Below the pieces are notes generated by a model. It worked only from the letters and a program-made list of their open reading frames with translations, made no database searches and was not told the DNA's origin. This document shows, piece by piece, positions 6,326 through 14,352 of a stretch of DNA of 36,667 nucleotides. The position numbers and the translations under genes were made by a program. The first letter of the stretch is position 1; each line of letters starts with the position of its first letter. Source of the DNA: Lactobacillus melliventris (lineage in GTDB: Bacteria > Bacillota > Bacilli > Lactobacillales > Lactobacillaceae); assembly GCF_013346935.1 (NCBI RefSeq), contig NZ_JAAEEB010000013.1:1-36667 (forward strand), in the 5' to 3' direction.

Positions 6326-7046
6326 AATTAAAGAATTGCGGGAATGTAGAAACATTAGCCAAGAAGAGCTTGCCACCGCCTTAGACACTACTCAGCAATC
6401 TATAAGTTTGTATGAAAGTGGGGATCGTGAACCGAAACTAAAAATTTGGCAAAAGCTGGCAGACTTCTTCAAAGTTCCAATTCCATATTTACAAGGTTTT
6501 GATAAATATCAGCCAAATAAATTAAAAGAACTAAGAGATAAAAAGGGAGTGTCGCAAAGTCAATTTGTACAAGCGTTTAATGAATTGCTAATTAGTAAAA
6601 AAATGAAACCCATAACAATCCCGACATATTCAAGATGGGAGAATTCAATAAATAGTCCAACTGAAAAAGTGTGGCAGCAATTAGCTAAATACTTTCAAGT
6701 ATCGGTATCGTATCTTAAAGGTGAAATTGATACAGAATATCTTGAAAAGCTAGTTGAGTTGTTGATGCTAATTAGTTTTCCAAATGTAGCTTTAAAGTAT
6801 CGAAACAATGAACTGGATGATTCATATAGGCCATTTTTAGCTATCGCTATTACTAGTCAAATTAGCAAATTATTAGGCTATGACTCTAAAGAAAAATTTC
6901 AAGAAATTTATGACCAAGCAATTAAGTTGATTGATAATCCAGAAAATATTAATGAATTAAGAAAATATAAGGGACAGTTCATTGAATTGCTCACTAAGTC
7001 TAAAGATATTACTAATAACTTACTGCAAACCTACAACAATTTATAA
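6318..7046 (+). CDS. double-HTH (two XRE domains) regulator
   Basis: A 242-residue protein with two consecutive XRE helix-turn-helix domains. The first is residues 1-60 (RIKELRECRNISQEELATA ... SISLYESGDREPKLKIWQKL, ending IPYLQGF). The second is about 68-130 (KLKELRDKKGVSQSQFVQAF ... TYSRWENSINSPTEKVWQQL, ending VSYLKGE). A helical C-terminal domain of about 110 residues has no obvious family. ATG 6318 is chosen because AGGAG lies 7 nt upstream. A longer upstream reading has no SD. Two fused operator-binding units in an early operon suggest a regulator that contacts two half-sites as a monomer, or an antirepressor. It stops 2 bp before the helicase start. Confidence 0.82.
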   Translation: MNRIKELRECRNISQEELATALDTTQQSISLYESGDREPKLKIWQKLADFFKVPIPYLQGFDKYQPNKLKELRDKKGVSQSQFVQAFNELLISKKMKPITIPTYSRWENSINSPTEKVWQQLAKYFQVSVSYLKGEIDTEYLEKLVELLMLISFPNVALKYRNNELDDSYRPFLAIAITSQISKLLGYDSKEKFQEIYDQAIKLIDNPENINELRKYKGQFIELLTKSKDITNNLLQTYNNL

Positions 7047-7048
7047 AC

Positions 7049-8434
7049 ATGTACGAATTAAGATCATATCAAAACGATTTAATTCAGCGGATTACTAAAT
7101 CAATGCAGAAAGGTCACCATCACATTATTGTGCAGTCACCACCAAGAACAGGAAAGACAGTGGTAATGGCAGAAATTGCTAGAAAAACAACTGCTAAAAA
7201 TAATCGCGTGATGTTTATCATCCATCGTAAGGAAGTATTGGATCAAGCTAAAGCCACTTTTAAAGCACAAGGTGTTAAGCCTAACCTAGCAATAATGGGA
7301 TTGGTACAAACGCTTTGCAGACGTGTTGATAAATTACCTGAACCACAGCTGATATTGATTGATGAAGGACATCATGCTCTGGCAAAAAGCTATCAGAAAA
7401 TACTAAATAAATTTAAAAATGCTTATGTATTATTCTTCACAGCTACACCAAGGAGAACAGGTCAGAAACAGCTTGATCAGATAGCAGATGACATCATCAT
7501 TGGCAAATCAATTAAAGAATTAACCAATGAAGGTTTTCTAGCACCATTCAGATATTTCCAACCACCTAATGATTTCAATAGTAAATTACTAAAACGCAGT
7601 TCAACAGGTGACTACACTAATAAATCAATGGATGAGGCAATGAACACTAAAATCTTTGGCCATGTGGTTAAGCAATATCAGCGGATTACCAAAGGGATGC
7701 AAGCGGTGGTTTACACCTATTCTATTGAGTCAGCTAAAAGAGTAGCCCAGGAATTTAATGAAGCAGGAATTTCAGCTAAAGAAGTTGACGGTAAAACACC
7801 AACGGTCGAAAGGGATGCAATTGTTACTGATTTTAAAAATCAGAAACTAAAGATATTAGTTAACGTCAATTTATTCACAGAAGGCGTTGATTTACCCAAC
7901 GTTGACTGTGTGATTATGGCCCGACCTACCACATCACTAGCATTGTATTTACAGTTTTCAATGCGCTGCTTAAATCCAAGAATAGGTAAGACAGCAATAA
8001 TTATTGATCACGCTAATAATGTGCAAAAGTTTGGCTATCCGGATGATGATCGTGACTGGAAGCAGGCAGTGGTCAGTGGTACGAAATCTGTTTCCAAAAT
8101 AAATACCAATCCAGGAATGGCAATAATTACTTGTGATTACTGCTTTGCGGTTGTGAAAACCAGTGAAGTTAAAAATGGCAAGTGTCCACTCTGCGGAAAG
8201 CCAATCAAAGTTCACGTGGCAAAACAGGTTAAAGATGTTGATTTAGTTGAAGCGAAAAATCGCAAAAAATTAATAGCAGAAATAGTAAAAAGTGACTTGC
8301 TTAAAAAAGTCGCAAACTTGAAAGTTAGTGAATTAAAATCTCCAGCCGAATTTAATGCTTATGCAAAATTACATGGATATAAGCCAGGATGGATATATTA
8401 CCAACTTAAAATGAGAGGAATGATTAAGAAATGA
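7049..8434 (+). CDS. SF2 DEAD/DEAH-box DNA helicase
   Basis: A 461-residue superfamily 2 helicase of the type found in phage replication modules. A Q-like N-terminus (LRSYQNDLI) is followed by Walker A/motif I SPPRTGKT (30-37), motif II DEGH (about 105-108), motif III FTATPRR and a RecA2 half with GVDLPNVD and MRCLNPR (motif VI). A C-terminal zinc ribbon has C362, C365, C379 and C382. ATP-driven unwinding or remodelling of DNA during replication or recombination is the expected role. It follows the double-HTH gene by 2 bp with little SD, implying translational coupling. It overlaps the ATPase gene by ATGA. Confidence 0.93.
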   Translation: MYELRSYQNDLIQRITKSMQKGHHHIIVQSPPRTGKTVVMAEIARKTTAKNNRVMFIIHRKEVLDQAKATFKAQGVKPNLAIMGLVQTLCRRVDKLPEPQLILIDEGHHALAKSYQKILNKFKNAYVLFFTATPRRTGQKQLDQIADDIIIGKSIKELTNEGFLAPFRYFQPPNDFNSKLLKRSSTGDYTNKSMDEAMNTKIFGHVVKQYQRITKGMQAVVYTYSIESAKRVAQEFNEAGISAKEVDGKTPTVERDAIVTDFKNQKLKILVNVNLFTEGVDLPNVDCVIMARPTTSLALYLQFSMRCLNPRIGKTAIIIDHANNVQKFGYPDDDRDWKQAVVSGTKSVSKINTNPGMAIITCDYCFAVVKTSEVKNGKCPLCGKPIKVHVAKQVKDVDLVEAKNRKKLIAEIVKSDLLKKVANLKVSELKSPAEFNAYAKLHGYKPGWIYYQLKMRGMIKK

Positions 8435-9162
8435 TAGTTTTACCAAAACCAAAAAAATTAGAACCAAAGGCACAGCCACACAACTTTTTCATCTGGGGAG
8501 CCCCAATGAGTGGCAAGAGTTACTTTGCAAGTTTCTTTCCAAATCCAATTGTGCTTAATACCGACGGCAACAGCGATCAGGGAACCGCACCAGCGTTTCA
8601 AATTAGGAATTTAAGAGACAAAAATGGCAAGCCAACGCAATTAGTTACCCAACAATTAGACGATATTATCTTAGCTCTACAGACTGAAAACGAGCAACGT
8701 AAACCCGAAGAACAATTCAAAACAATTGTTGTAGACGTGATTGACGACATTATCGTTATGCTCGAGCAAGCAATCTGCTGGGATAACAATGTTAAGTCAT
8801 TAGGTGATATTCCATACGGTAAAGGTTATGCATTATTTAACACGGCATTGCAACAGCTAGTAATGGATTTGAAAGCTTTGCCGATGAATATTATCTACAT
8901 CAGTCGGGAAATTTCAATCACAGATGAAAATACAGGTGCGACAACTTACCACCCTTCACTAAAGACTAAATATTTTAATGTGGTGAACGGTAATTGCGAT
9001 GTGGAAATTAGAACTAAAAAAGTTGGTGATGGCGTTAATGCTTCCTACTTTAGAGAAGTAAAAAGCTTAAGAACACAATACAATCCGAAAAATATTACGG
9101 ACCATCGTATTTTAAAATTATTGGAAACATGCAACGGAATTTTTAAAAAGGAGAGTAAATAA
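8431..9162 (+). CDS. Sak4/AAA_24-type recombination ATPase
   Basis: A 243-residue P-loop ATPase of the phage nucleotide-binding (AAA_24, Sak4-like) group. Walker A is GAPMSGKS at 23-30, and the Walker B strand is about 91-99 (FKTIVVDVIDD). Later arginine and lysine residues (VEIRTKK) could be sensors. Sak4 proteins are minimal RecA-like single-strand annealing enzymes that work with a phage SSB. The next gene encodes a DUF669 protein with an SSB-like tail, which strengthens that reading. ATGA overlap with the helicase upstream and ATG overlap with the gene downstream show tight coupling. Confidence 0.9.
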   Translation: MIVLPKPKKLEPKAQPHNFFIWGAPMSGKSYFASFFPNPIVLNTDGNSDQGTAPAFQIRNLRDKNGKPTQLVTQQLDDIILALQTENEQRKPEEQFKTIVVDVIDDIIVMLEQAICWDNNVKSLGDIPYGKGYALFNTALQQLVMDLKALPMNIIYISREISITDENTGATTYHPSLKTKYFNVVNGNCDVEIRTKKVGDGVNASYFREVKSLRTQYNPKNITDHRILKLLETCNGIFKKESK

Positions 9163-9731
9163 TGAGTCTTTTGGATGCAATGAACGAATTAAAACAAAAA
9201 GGTTTTAATCCCAAAGAAGGTAAGGAATACAACCCATATGAGCCGATTCCAGATGATACTTATTTAATGAGTTTTGACAACGCGACTCATAACGCCAAAG
9301 GCGATCGGGATTTCTTGATGTTAACTTTTAGCGTGGTTCAAGGCGAATATGAAGGCAGACAAGAATCGATCTTCCCATCATTGGCACAAACAAAAGCTAA
9401 CGGTGATCCAATGCCAAACTCAGTGATTGCACGTAGTATTTCTGAAATTCAAATTATTGGAGAAACTCTTGATAACCCAGTACCAGATAAGTGTTTTGCT
9501 TTTGAAAACGAAACGGAAGCTTATGAAGCTATTGCTAAAGCATTGCAGCCAGCATGTGGCAAGGTCTTAAAAGTAACTATTAAAACTACGCCTAATAAAA
9601 AGAATCCGCAATATCCTTTTAGAAATTATACGTTTGAAAAGCAGGAACAACCGCAAGTAGCCAATGCCAAAGATCCATTTAATGGAACAGGCGATACTGT
9701 TGATATTAACGATGACGACTTACCATTCTAA
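9162..9731 (+). CDS. DUF669 protein, candidate phage single-strand DNA-binding protein
   Basis: A 189-residue DUF669 protein. The N-terminal signature FNPKEGKEYNPYEPIPDDTY is followed by an alternating strand domain (DFLMLTFSVVQGEYEGR). A linker leads to a strongly acidic tail ending VDINDDDLPF. That tail closely resembles the DDDIPF tip of bacterial SSB, which docks partner proteins. Together with the adjacent Sak4-like ATPase and prim-pol, this points to a ssDNA-binding role, which is inferred rather than established for DUF669. AAAGGAG lies 5-6 nt before the ATG, within the previous gene. Confidence 0.87.
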   Translation: MSLLDAMNELKQKGFNPKEGKEYNPYEPIPDDTYLMSFDNATHNAKGDRDFLMLTFSVVQGEYEGRQESIFPSLAQTKANGDPMPNSVIARSISEIQIIGETLDNPVPDKCFAFENETEAYEAIAKALQPACGKVLKVTIKTTPNKKNPQYPFRNYTFEKQEQPQVANAKDPFNGTGDTVDINDDDLPF

Positions 9732-9755
9732 AAATAAAAATTAATAGGTTAAATT

Positions 9756-10547
9756 ATGCAACTAGAAAATCTAGTCAATTATGCAATTAACTATGCAGCA
9801 CATGGATTTTCTGTAATTCCGATTGGATCAAATAAACGACCACTGATTAAATTTGCCGATAAACCGCCACTTACTAGTGAAGAAATTAAAAAGGTTTGGC
9901 AACGCTATCCATTGGCTAACATCGCTCTTAAAACTGACAAGTTTTTCGTGATTGATGTTGACCGTCATGGTGATGTTGATGGTTTACAATCCATCCTTAA
10001 TCTTAATCATCCTGAATGGTTTAAAGACACATTAAGAGAAAAAACAGCTCATGATGGTTACCATTTCTTTTTTCAAAAACCTGCAAAAGAGAATGTGACG
10101 CAATGCATTGGATTATTGCCAGGTGTAGACTTAAAAGCACACGAAAATAATTATGTGGTAGTCGCTCCTAGCACAATAGATGGTAAGTCCTATCGGTGGC
10201 TTAATCACAAGCCCATCAAACCAGCTCCCGCTGGTTTGTTGGAATTAATTCAAAGTAAAGCTAAGCCTGAGAAAAAGACAATTTTAGATTATAAAATTGC
10301 CAGCAAAACGCAGACTTCAAAACTCTTTGAATTAATTGTAAATGGTCTAGGCGATACAGGCAGGCGCAATGATACTCTTACCAGTTTTGTCGGTGGCTTA
10401 CTATATCGCGGTGTTGATCCAGATGCAGCAGCTAAATTAGCATTAATTGCAAATACCAATACAACAGACAGTCTTCCGCTGAGTGAAGTGGAGCGAACAG
10501 TAAATTCAGTAATTGTAAAAGAGATTAAAAGAAGGGGGATTGAATGA
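9756..10547 (+). CDS. bifunctional primase-polymerase (prim-pol)
   Basis: A 263-residue archaeo-eukaryotic-type primase-polymerase (PF09250 N-terminal domain). The catalytic acidic pair lies in VIDVD (65-69), and the second metal/nucleotide motif around GYHFFF (101-106) has the conserved His103. A C-terminal helical domain (about 190-263, TGRRNDTLTSFVGGLL) matches the primase C-terminal type. It should make primers at the phage origin. The stop overlaps the VapE-type helicase start (ATGA), forming a primase-helicase pair typical of small temperate phages and satellites. The 24-bp gap before it has no strong SD. Confidence 0.92.
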   Translation: MQLENLVNYAINYAAHGFSVIPIGSNKRPLIKFADKPPLTSEEIKKVWQRYPLANIALKTDKFFVIDVDRHGDVDGLQSILNLNHPEWFKDTLREKTAHDGYHFFFQKPAKENVTQCIGLLPGVDLKAHENNYVVVAPSTIDGKSYRWLNHKPIKPAPAGLLELIQSKAKPEKKTILDYKIASKTQTSKLFELIVNGLGDTGRRNDTLTSFVGGLLYRGVDPDAAAKLALIANTNTTDSLPLSEVERTVNSVIVKEIKRRGIE

Positions 10548-11842
10548 GTGACGTTATTAAAATCAATGAGAAAAACGCTGATAAGTTACGTAAAACCACC
10601 ATTGAACTTGAACGTCAAAACAATGGTGCCATTAAAACCACCAGCGTTAAAAACGTAGTGCTGATTTTATTGCATGATCCCAACCTAAAGAATTTATTTC
10701 GATTAAATGAATTTACCCAAGAAATTGATGTAGTTGATAATCGCAAGTTAGAAATTAAAAATATTGGCACTGTCATAATCAGTAAGGGGCAATATACAGA
10801 CCAGGTTACTAACTCAGTGGAACTATATATCGAAGCTCGATCCGATTATGAGCACGCTACTTTTAAAAATGTAATTATTGAGCAGGCAATTGATAACGTG
10901 GCTTACATGAATTCTTATAACCCAGTGATTGACTATATGGATAATGCATATAAACATTGGGATAAGAAACGCAGGATTGATAATTTTTTCCCTGAATATC
11001 TTGGAGCTAAGAAGAATGCGACCACAACATTAATTACCCGAACGTGGTTAATGGGAGCAGTGGCCAAAGCTTATAATCCTGAAACTAAATTCGATTATGT
11101 TTTAGACTTAGTGGGTGGCCAAGGAGTCGGTAAAACTTCAATCCTGAAAAACATTGCGCCAATGGGATTATATACAGATCAGTTTAATACTTTCACTAAA
11201 AAAGACGATTTCGAAGTGATGAAAAACGCTCTGGTAGTTAGTGATGATGAAATGACTGCCAGCAATGAGGCCAGTTTTGAAGAAATCAAGAAATTTATTA
11301 CAATGCAAGATTTCGAATATCGCAAGCCGTATGGTCACAAGCCGTTACATTTTAAGAAAAAATTTGTTATCGCACGAACAACCAACGAGGTTAGGCACTT
11401 GCGTGACCGTTCAGGTGACAGAAGATTCTTGTCGATTTATGCTCACCCTGAAAATCAAACAAAAAATCCTGTGACCGATTTAACCGAGGATGTGGTGCAG
11501 CAGCTGTGGGGCGAAGTAGTTTGGTTATATAAGAATGCTAAAGACCCATTTAGATTTACGCCAAAACAAGAAGCTTTGTTAAAGCAAAATAGAGAAGAAT
11601 TCCGCTATACATCAGGTCTTGAAGATAATTTAATGGATGTTTTAGAAAACAAGTTTAAGAATAGAGATTTTATCCCAAACCGAGAATTATCAGTTGCTTT
11701 GTTTCAAGATCCTAACGCACTATCACGGAATAATAAGCAAACACGTGATATTCGTTATTACATGGAGCATTTAGGATTTAATACAAGTGCTGTAGTTAAG
11801 ATTAATAAAAAAGCTGTTAGGGGATTTCAAAGGTTACAGTAA
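10544..11842 (+). CDS. VapE-type replicative helicase
   Basis: A 432-residue virulence-associated-E family SF3-like ATPase (PF05272). Walker A is GGQGVGKT at about 191-198, and the Walker B-like strand NALVVSDDEM follows at about 228-237. The sensor segment KKKFVIARTTNE and the arginine-rich DRSGDRRFLSI follow. VapE proteins act as the replicative helicase partner of the upstream prim-pol at the phage origin. The last codons (TTA CAG TAA) are part of the first origin iteron, so gene and origin physically overlap. Confidence 0.92.
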   Translation: MSDVIKINEKNADKLRKTTIELERQNNGAIKTTSVKNVVLILLHDPNLKNLFRLNEFTQEIDVVDNRKLEIKNIGTVIISKGQYTDQVTNSVELYIEARSDYEHATFKNVIIEQAIDNVAYMNSYNPVIDYMDNAYKHWDKKRRIDNFFPEYLGAKKNATTTLITRTWLMGAVAKAYNPETKFDYVLDLVGGQGVGKTSILKNIAPMGLYTDQFNTFTKKDDFEVMKNALVVSDDEMTASNEASFEEIKKFITMQDFEYRKPYGHKPLHFKKKFVIARTTNEVRHLRDRSGDRRFLSIYAHPENQTKNPVTDLTEDVVQQLWGEVVWLYKNAKDPFRFTPKQEALLKQNREEFRYTSGLEDNLMDVLENKFKNRDFIPNRELSVALFQDPNALSRNNKQTRDIRYYMEHLGFNTSAVVKINKKAVRGFQRLQ

Positions 11843-12080
11843 GTTACAGTAAAGTTACAGTAACTGTAACCGCGAAATCGCTTGTGTGAGTAAGCAATAG
11901 GGGTATTGGTTACAGTAAAACAGTAGATATTAATAAAACTTTTTATTTATATAAAACTTACCTCTATTAGCTTTAAAAAAGTTTTTATGAAATTTACTGT
12001 AACCAGTAAATTTTGATAAGCCAAACCCTTGAATGAGTAAGAAAAGAATAGGTTACAGTAACTGTAACCGGAGTGTAACC
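11833..12080. other. ori: candidate phage replication origin (iterons plus AT-rich stretch)
   Basis: Direct copies of GTTACAGT lie at 11833, 11843, 11854, 11909 and 12052. Inverted copies (ACTGTAAC) lie at 11863, 11996 and 12061, and a degenerate one (GTGTAACC) at 12073. The first three are spaced 10-11 bp, one helical turn. GTTACAGT-A-ACTGTAAC at 12052-12068 is a perfect palindrome. An almost pure AT block (about 11928-11995) lies between the two clusters as a likely unwinding element. Position directly after prim-pol and VapE is the usual origin site. Which initiator binds is unknown. Confidence 0.8.
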
Positions 12081-12095
12081 CTTGAGGAAAACATT

Positions 12096-12428
12096 ATGGA
12101 AATTATTGAAGGATATTTAGCTAAAAATCCTATTGTGATGGGAAGTAAAGGATCTAAGTATCAAAGAATAAAATTTAAAGTGGAAAACATAAATTGCTAT
12201 TATTTAGGTCTAGCTGAAAATGTAGATCAAATTGTGATGGCTGCAGAGAAATTAAATTGCAAAATGAAAATTTACGGCTATTGGATTGATTCAAATAATA
12301 AAAAAATAGGTATAAATGTAGATCATGCGAAAGGTATTTTTTCCCAATTGGATTTTGCTATAGATAAAAGATATTTGAAAATAACCGAAGATGATGAGTA
12401 TTGGAGTGATAAAGATGCAGACTATTAA
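12096..12428 (+). CDS. hypothetical protein, possibly OB-fold-like
   Basis: A 110-residue protein directly after the origin iterons. GAGGAA lies 6-7 nt before this ATG. An upstream in-frame ATG at 12033 would force translation through the iterons and is rejected. The strand pattern (EIIEGYLAKNP, YQRIKFKVEN, INCYYLGLA, helix QIVMAAEKL, MKIYGYWID, KIGINVDHA) looks compatible with an OB fold, but I recognise no family. The tail is acidic (EDDEYWSDKDADY). Position next to the origin suggests a replication accessory role, which is inference. Confidence 0.7.
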   Translation: MEIIEGYLAKNPIVMGSKGSKYQRIKFKVENINCYYLGLAENVDQIVMAAEKLNCKMKIYGYWIDSNNKKIGINVDHAKGIFSQLDFAIDKRYLKITEDDEYWSDKDADY

Positions 12429-12639
12429 ATTTAAGGGTAGCGCTAGTGATGGTGTTATCAGAACATATGAAAAGCAAGCAAGAGATATCAATGGTTTAAA
12501 TATTGATATTAAAAATAAAAGAATTGTAGTTTACACAATCAAAATCAAAAATAGAATTTACTACATCAACAAAGATGTATTCTTTGATGCTTTAGAAAAA
12601 TTGCAAAATTTAAATTTACACGATATCAATTTTAGTTAG
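12415..12639 (+). CDS. hypothetical small protein
   Basis: A 74-residue basic protein (MQTIKFKGSASDGVIRTYEK...) overlapping the previous gene by 14 bp. GGAG lies 8 nt before the ATG at 12415, favoured over an upstream in-frame ATG at 12391. The sequence alternates strands (KRIVVYTIKIKNRIYYIN) with a C-terminal helix. No family is recognised. Confidence 0.65.
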   Translation: MQTIKFKGSASDGVIRTYEKQARDINGLNIDIKNKRIVVYTIKIKNRIYYINKDVFFDALEKLQNLNLHDINFS

Positions 12640-12648
12640 GAGAATAAA

Positions 12649-12876
12649 ATGAAAAGTATTTGGAACAAAATAGCTGATATAGCTACAGAGATTTTTGTAG
12701 GTGGCTTTGCATTGATTGTAATCTTAGCAATTATTGGAACAATAGGAGCGTTTGTCATTGAAGCATGGTTCTTTTTATGGAATTGGAACAAGTTTGTGTT
12801 TGGTATTTATCTGATTTTCCTAATTAGTGGGGCAATAACTGCTATTAATTGGCCAATATTTAATATAAAAAATTAG
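12649..12876 (+). CDS. small membrane protein with two spans
   Basis: A 75-residue very hydrophobic protein with two predicted membrane helices (about 15-40, GGFALIVILAIIGTIGAFVI; and about 50-70, FGIYLIFLISGAITAINW). It has a strong SD (TAGGAGAATAAAATG context) and sits 9 bp after the previous gene. Function is unknown. Small membrane proteins are common among the accessory genes of this part of lactobacillus prophages. Confidence 0.7.
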   Translation: MKSIWNKIADIATEIFVGGFALIVILAIIGTIGAFVIEAWFFLWNWNKFVFGIYLIFLISGAITAINWPIFNIKN

Positions 12877-12887
12877 GGAGCATTACT

Positions 12888-13022
12888 ATGGCAAGAACAG
12901 TATATCGGAAAAATAAAGATGGCAAGATAATCTATGTTGGGCATGTGCCACCAGAGTACAAATTAAAATACAACGAATTTTTTCAAAAGTGGCCGAATGA
13001 AAGATTAGCCAATAATGTCTGA
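12888..13022 (+). CDS. small basic protein (44 aa)
   Basis: A 44-codon ORF beginning MARTVYRKNKDGKIIYVG, with GGGAG 7 nt before its ATG. It fills what would otherwise be a gap in the operon. Its last 8 bases overlap the start of the nuclease gene (AATGTCTGA). The tight fit and good SD support a real gene, but the function is not recognisable. Confidence 0.6.
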   Translation: MARTVYRKNKDGKIIYVGHVPPEYKLKYNEFFQKWPNERLANNV

Positions 13023-13353
13023 GCATGAAATTCAAAAACAAATTATGCGCAAATTATCGCTAAATCGATGCACTGTGTTTAGAGCGAATGTTGGTAAAAT
13101 TTTTACGCAGGATGGTCGTATGTTCGATACAGGATTGCCAGTTGGATTTCCAGATTTAGTTGGCTATCGCTGGAGTGATAACAAAATATTTTTCGTAGAA
13201 GTAAAAACAAAAACAGGACGATTAAGTCCAAAACAAATTATATTTCATCAACATTTAATGGAAACAAATACTATTCATGGTGTAGCTCGCAGCACAGCGG
13301 ATGCTTTGAAAATTGTGGAAGGAGGCTTGGTGGGGTATGGCTATCCCGTATAA
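13015..13353 (+). CDS. VRR-NUC-type nuclease
   Basis: A 112-residue PD-(D/E)xK nuclease of the VRR-NUC family. The catalytic signature is PDLVG (46-50, D47), then FVEVKTKTG with E62 and K64, then SPKQ (Gln74), the standard D...ExK...Q arrangement. Such stand-alone phage VRR-NUC proteins are proposed to act on recombination intermediates or branched DNA. It sits at the end of the replication module and overlaps both neighbours, so it is coupled to them. There is no DNA-binding extension; the protein is only the nuclease core. Confidence 0.9.
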   Translation: MSEHEIQKQIMRKLSLNRCTVFRANVGKIFTQDGRMFDTGLPVGFPDLVGYRWSDNKIFFVEVKTKTGRLSPKQIIFHQHLMETNTIHGVARSTADALKIVEGGLVGYGYPV

Positions 13354-13819
13354 TTTAATTCATAACTTAGAAAATGAATATGGAACATTATCATTAGTAC
13401 CAGATAATAATTTAACCTTAAAGTCTATTCAAAAATCACTATACAACAATGAAGAAGAAATTATTGATGCTAAAATCACTACCTTAATTAATGACGGTTA
13501 TTCAATTAGTGAAATAGCAACTGAGTTAAATTTTAGCCAAAATAAAATCAGATCAGCTGTTAATCGTTTAGGATTAGAAGTTAAACCATATTTTAAATAT
13601 GTAGCTATAAATCGAAAAACTGGACAAAAAATATATAGTAAAAACTTTAGCAAATATCGTGTGATTACACATCAGCCTTTGCAATTTATATCAAGTGCAA
13701 GGCTTTACCTAGATAAAAAAGGCTATTATTTAAGAAGATTTCGTAAAATTGTCCGCTTTAAAAAATTAAAATCCGGAGATAAGTATTTTTGTAAAAACAA
13801 ATTATATACCAAGGAATAG
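13337..13819 (+). CDS. HTH-containing hypothetical protein
   Basis: A 160-residue basic protein. A helix-turn-helix is visible at about 55-80 (INDGYSISEIATELNFSQNK), similar to resolvase/sigma-type HTHs. The C-terminal half is very basic (KKGYYLRRFRKIVRFKKLK). The ATG at 13337 has GGAAGGAGG 10 nt upstream. The gene overlaps the nuclease by 17 bp and precedes the late regulator by 14 bp. A DNA-binding role is likely, but the family is not recognised. Confidence 0.72.
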   Translation: MAIPYNLIHNLENEYGTLSLVPDNNLTLKSIQKSLYNNEEEIIDAKITTLINDGYSISEIATELNFSQNKIRSAVNRLGLEVKPYFKYVAINRKTGQKIYSKNFSKYRVITHQPLQFISSARLYLDKKGYYLRRFRKIVRFKKLKSGDKYFCKNKLYTKE

Positions 13820-13833
13820 AAAGGAAAAGAGCT

Positions 13834-14340
13834 GTGGAAGAAAACATCGATTTACCTATTGATATTGATCAGAAAAAAACCGCTCAGAAGGTACGTGACT
13901 TTTTTAAATATAATTTCGAACACTACCTAATAAGAGCTGGTTATCATCGTACTGATCTTAGCAGTCCACAGCTCGATCCTACTGGTATTATGAGTCATGG
14001 TGGCAACTCAGCTGAGAATAAAATGGCGACTATTTTTGAAGCACAAGATAAATGCCAAGCAGTCTATCAAGCTATTGAACAATGCGCTGATAGTTCAAAG
14101 CAACCATTTAGGACAATCCTAAAATCATTATATATAGATGAACTTACTGATTGGCAGATAGCAGCTAAAGTGCAGTACAGTGATTCTAGATATAGTGATT
14201 TAAAGCGTTATGCTTTGTGTCAGTTTGCAGACACAATTGATACTTGGAAAACAATTTATAATGTTGAAATTCCAGAACTTAAGGTATTTAAAAATCGGGT
14301 CAATATCGGGTCAGAATCGGAGAAAGGTCGGATTGAATAG
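13834..14340 (+). CDS. ArpU-family late transcription regulator
   Basis: A 168-residue protein of the ArpU/RinA-like group that ends the early operon in many Firmicutes phages and activates late genes. The characteristic N-terminus (DIDQKKTAQKVRDFFKYNFE) is followed by a central YxxI/Q region and a C-terminal sigma-like HTH (LYIDELTDWQIAAKVQYSDS). The start is GTG, with AGAAAGGAAAAG upstream. Its 3' end contains 11-bp tandem repeats (14294-14320) just upstream of an extended -10 box, which could be its own binding site. Activation of the late region is inferred from family and position. Confidence 0.88.
   Translation: MEENIDLPIDIDQKKTAQKVRDFFKYNFEHYLIRAGYHRTDLSSPQLDPTGIMSHGGNSAENKMATIFEAQDKCQAVYQAIEQCADSSKQPFRTILKSLYIDELTDWQIAAKVQYSDSRYSDLKRYALCQFADTIDTWKTIYNVEIPELKVFKNRVNIGSESEKGRIE
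14294..14320 (+). promoter_or_regulatory. tandem 11-bp repeats, candidate late-activator site
   Basis: ATCGGGTCA occurs at 14294-14302 and 14305-14313, and a third partial copy (ATCGG) starts at 14316, all with a period of exactly 11 bp, one helical turn. They lie inside the end of arpU, 22 bp upstream of an extended -10 at 14342-14350. This is the right place for an activator. Binding by ArpU is inference. Confidence 0.55.
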
Positions 14341-14341
14341 G

Positions 14342-14350
14342 TGTTATATT
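14342..14350 (+). promoter_or_regulatory. extended -10 promoter for the structured RNA
   Basis: TGTTATATT (TG-n-TATATT) starts 2 bp after the arpU stop. The 11-base string GTGTTATATTG recurs at 15291-15301 before the HNH gene. No -35 is visible. With the upstream 11-bp repeats this looks like an activator-dependent promoter, with a start near 14357. Confidence 0.5.
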
Positions 14351-14352
14351 GG

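Noticed and set aside
12033..12095. Upstream in-frame start (ATG 12033) for the origin-adjacent gene
   Set aside because: It would translate through the iteron palindrome. The ATG at 12096 has a well-spaced GAGGAA.
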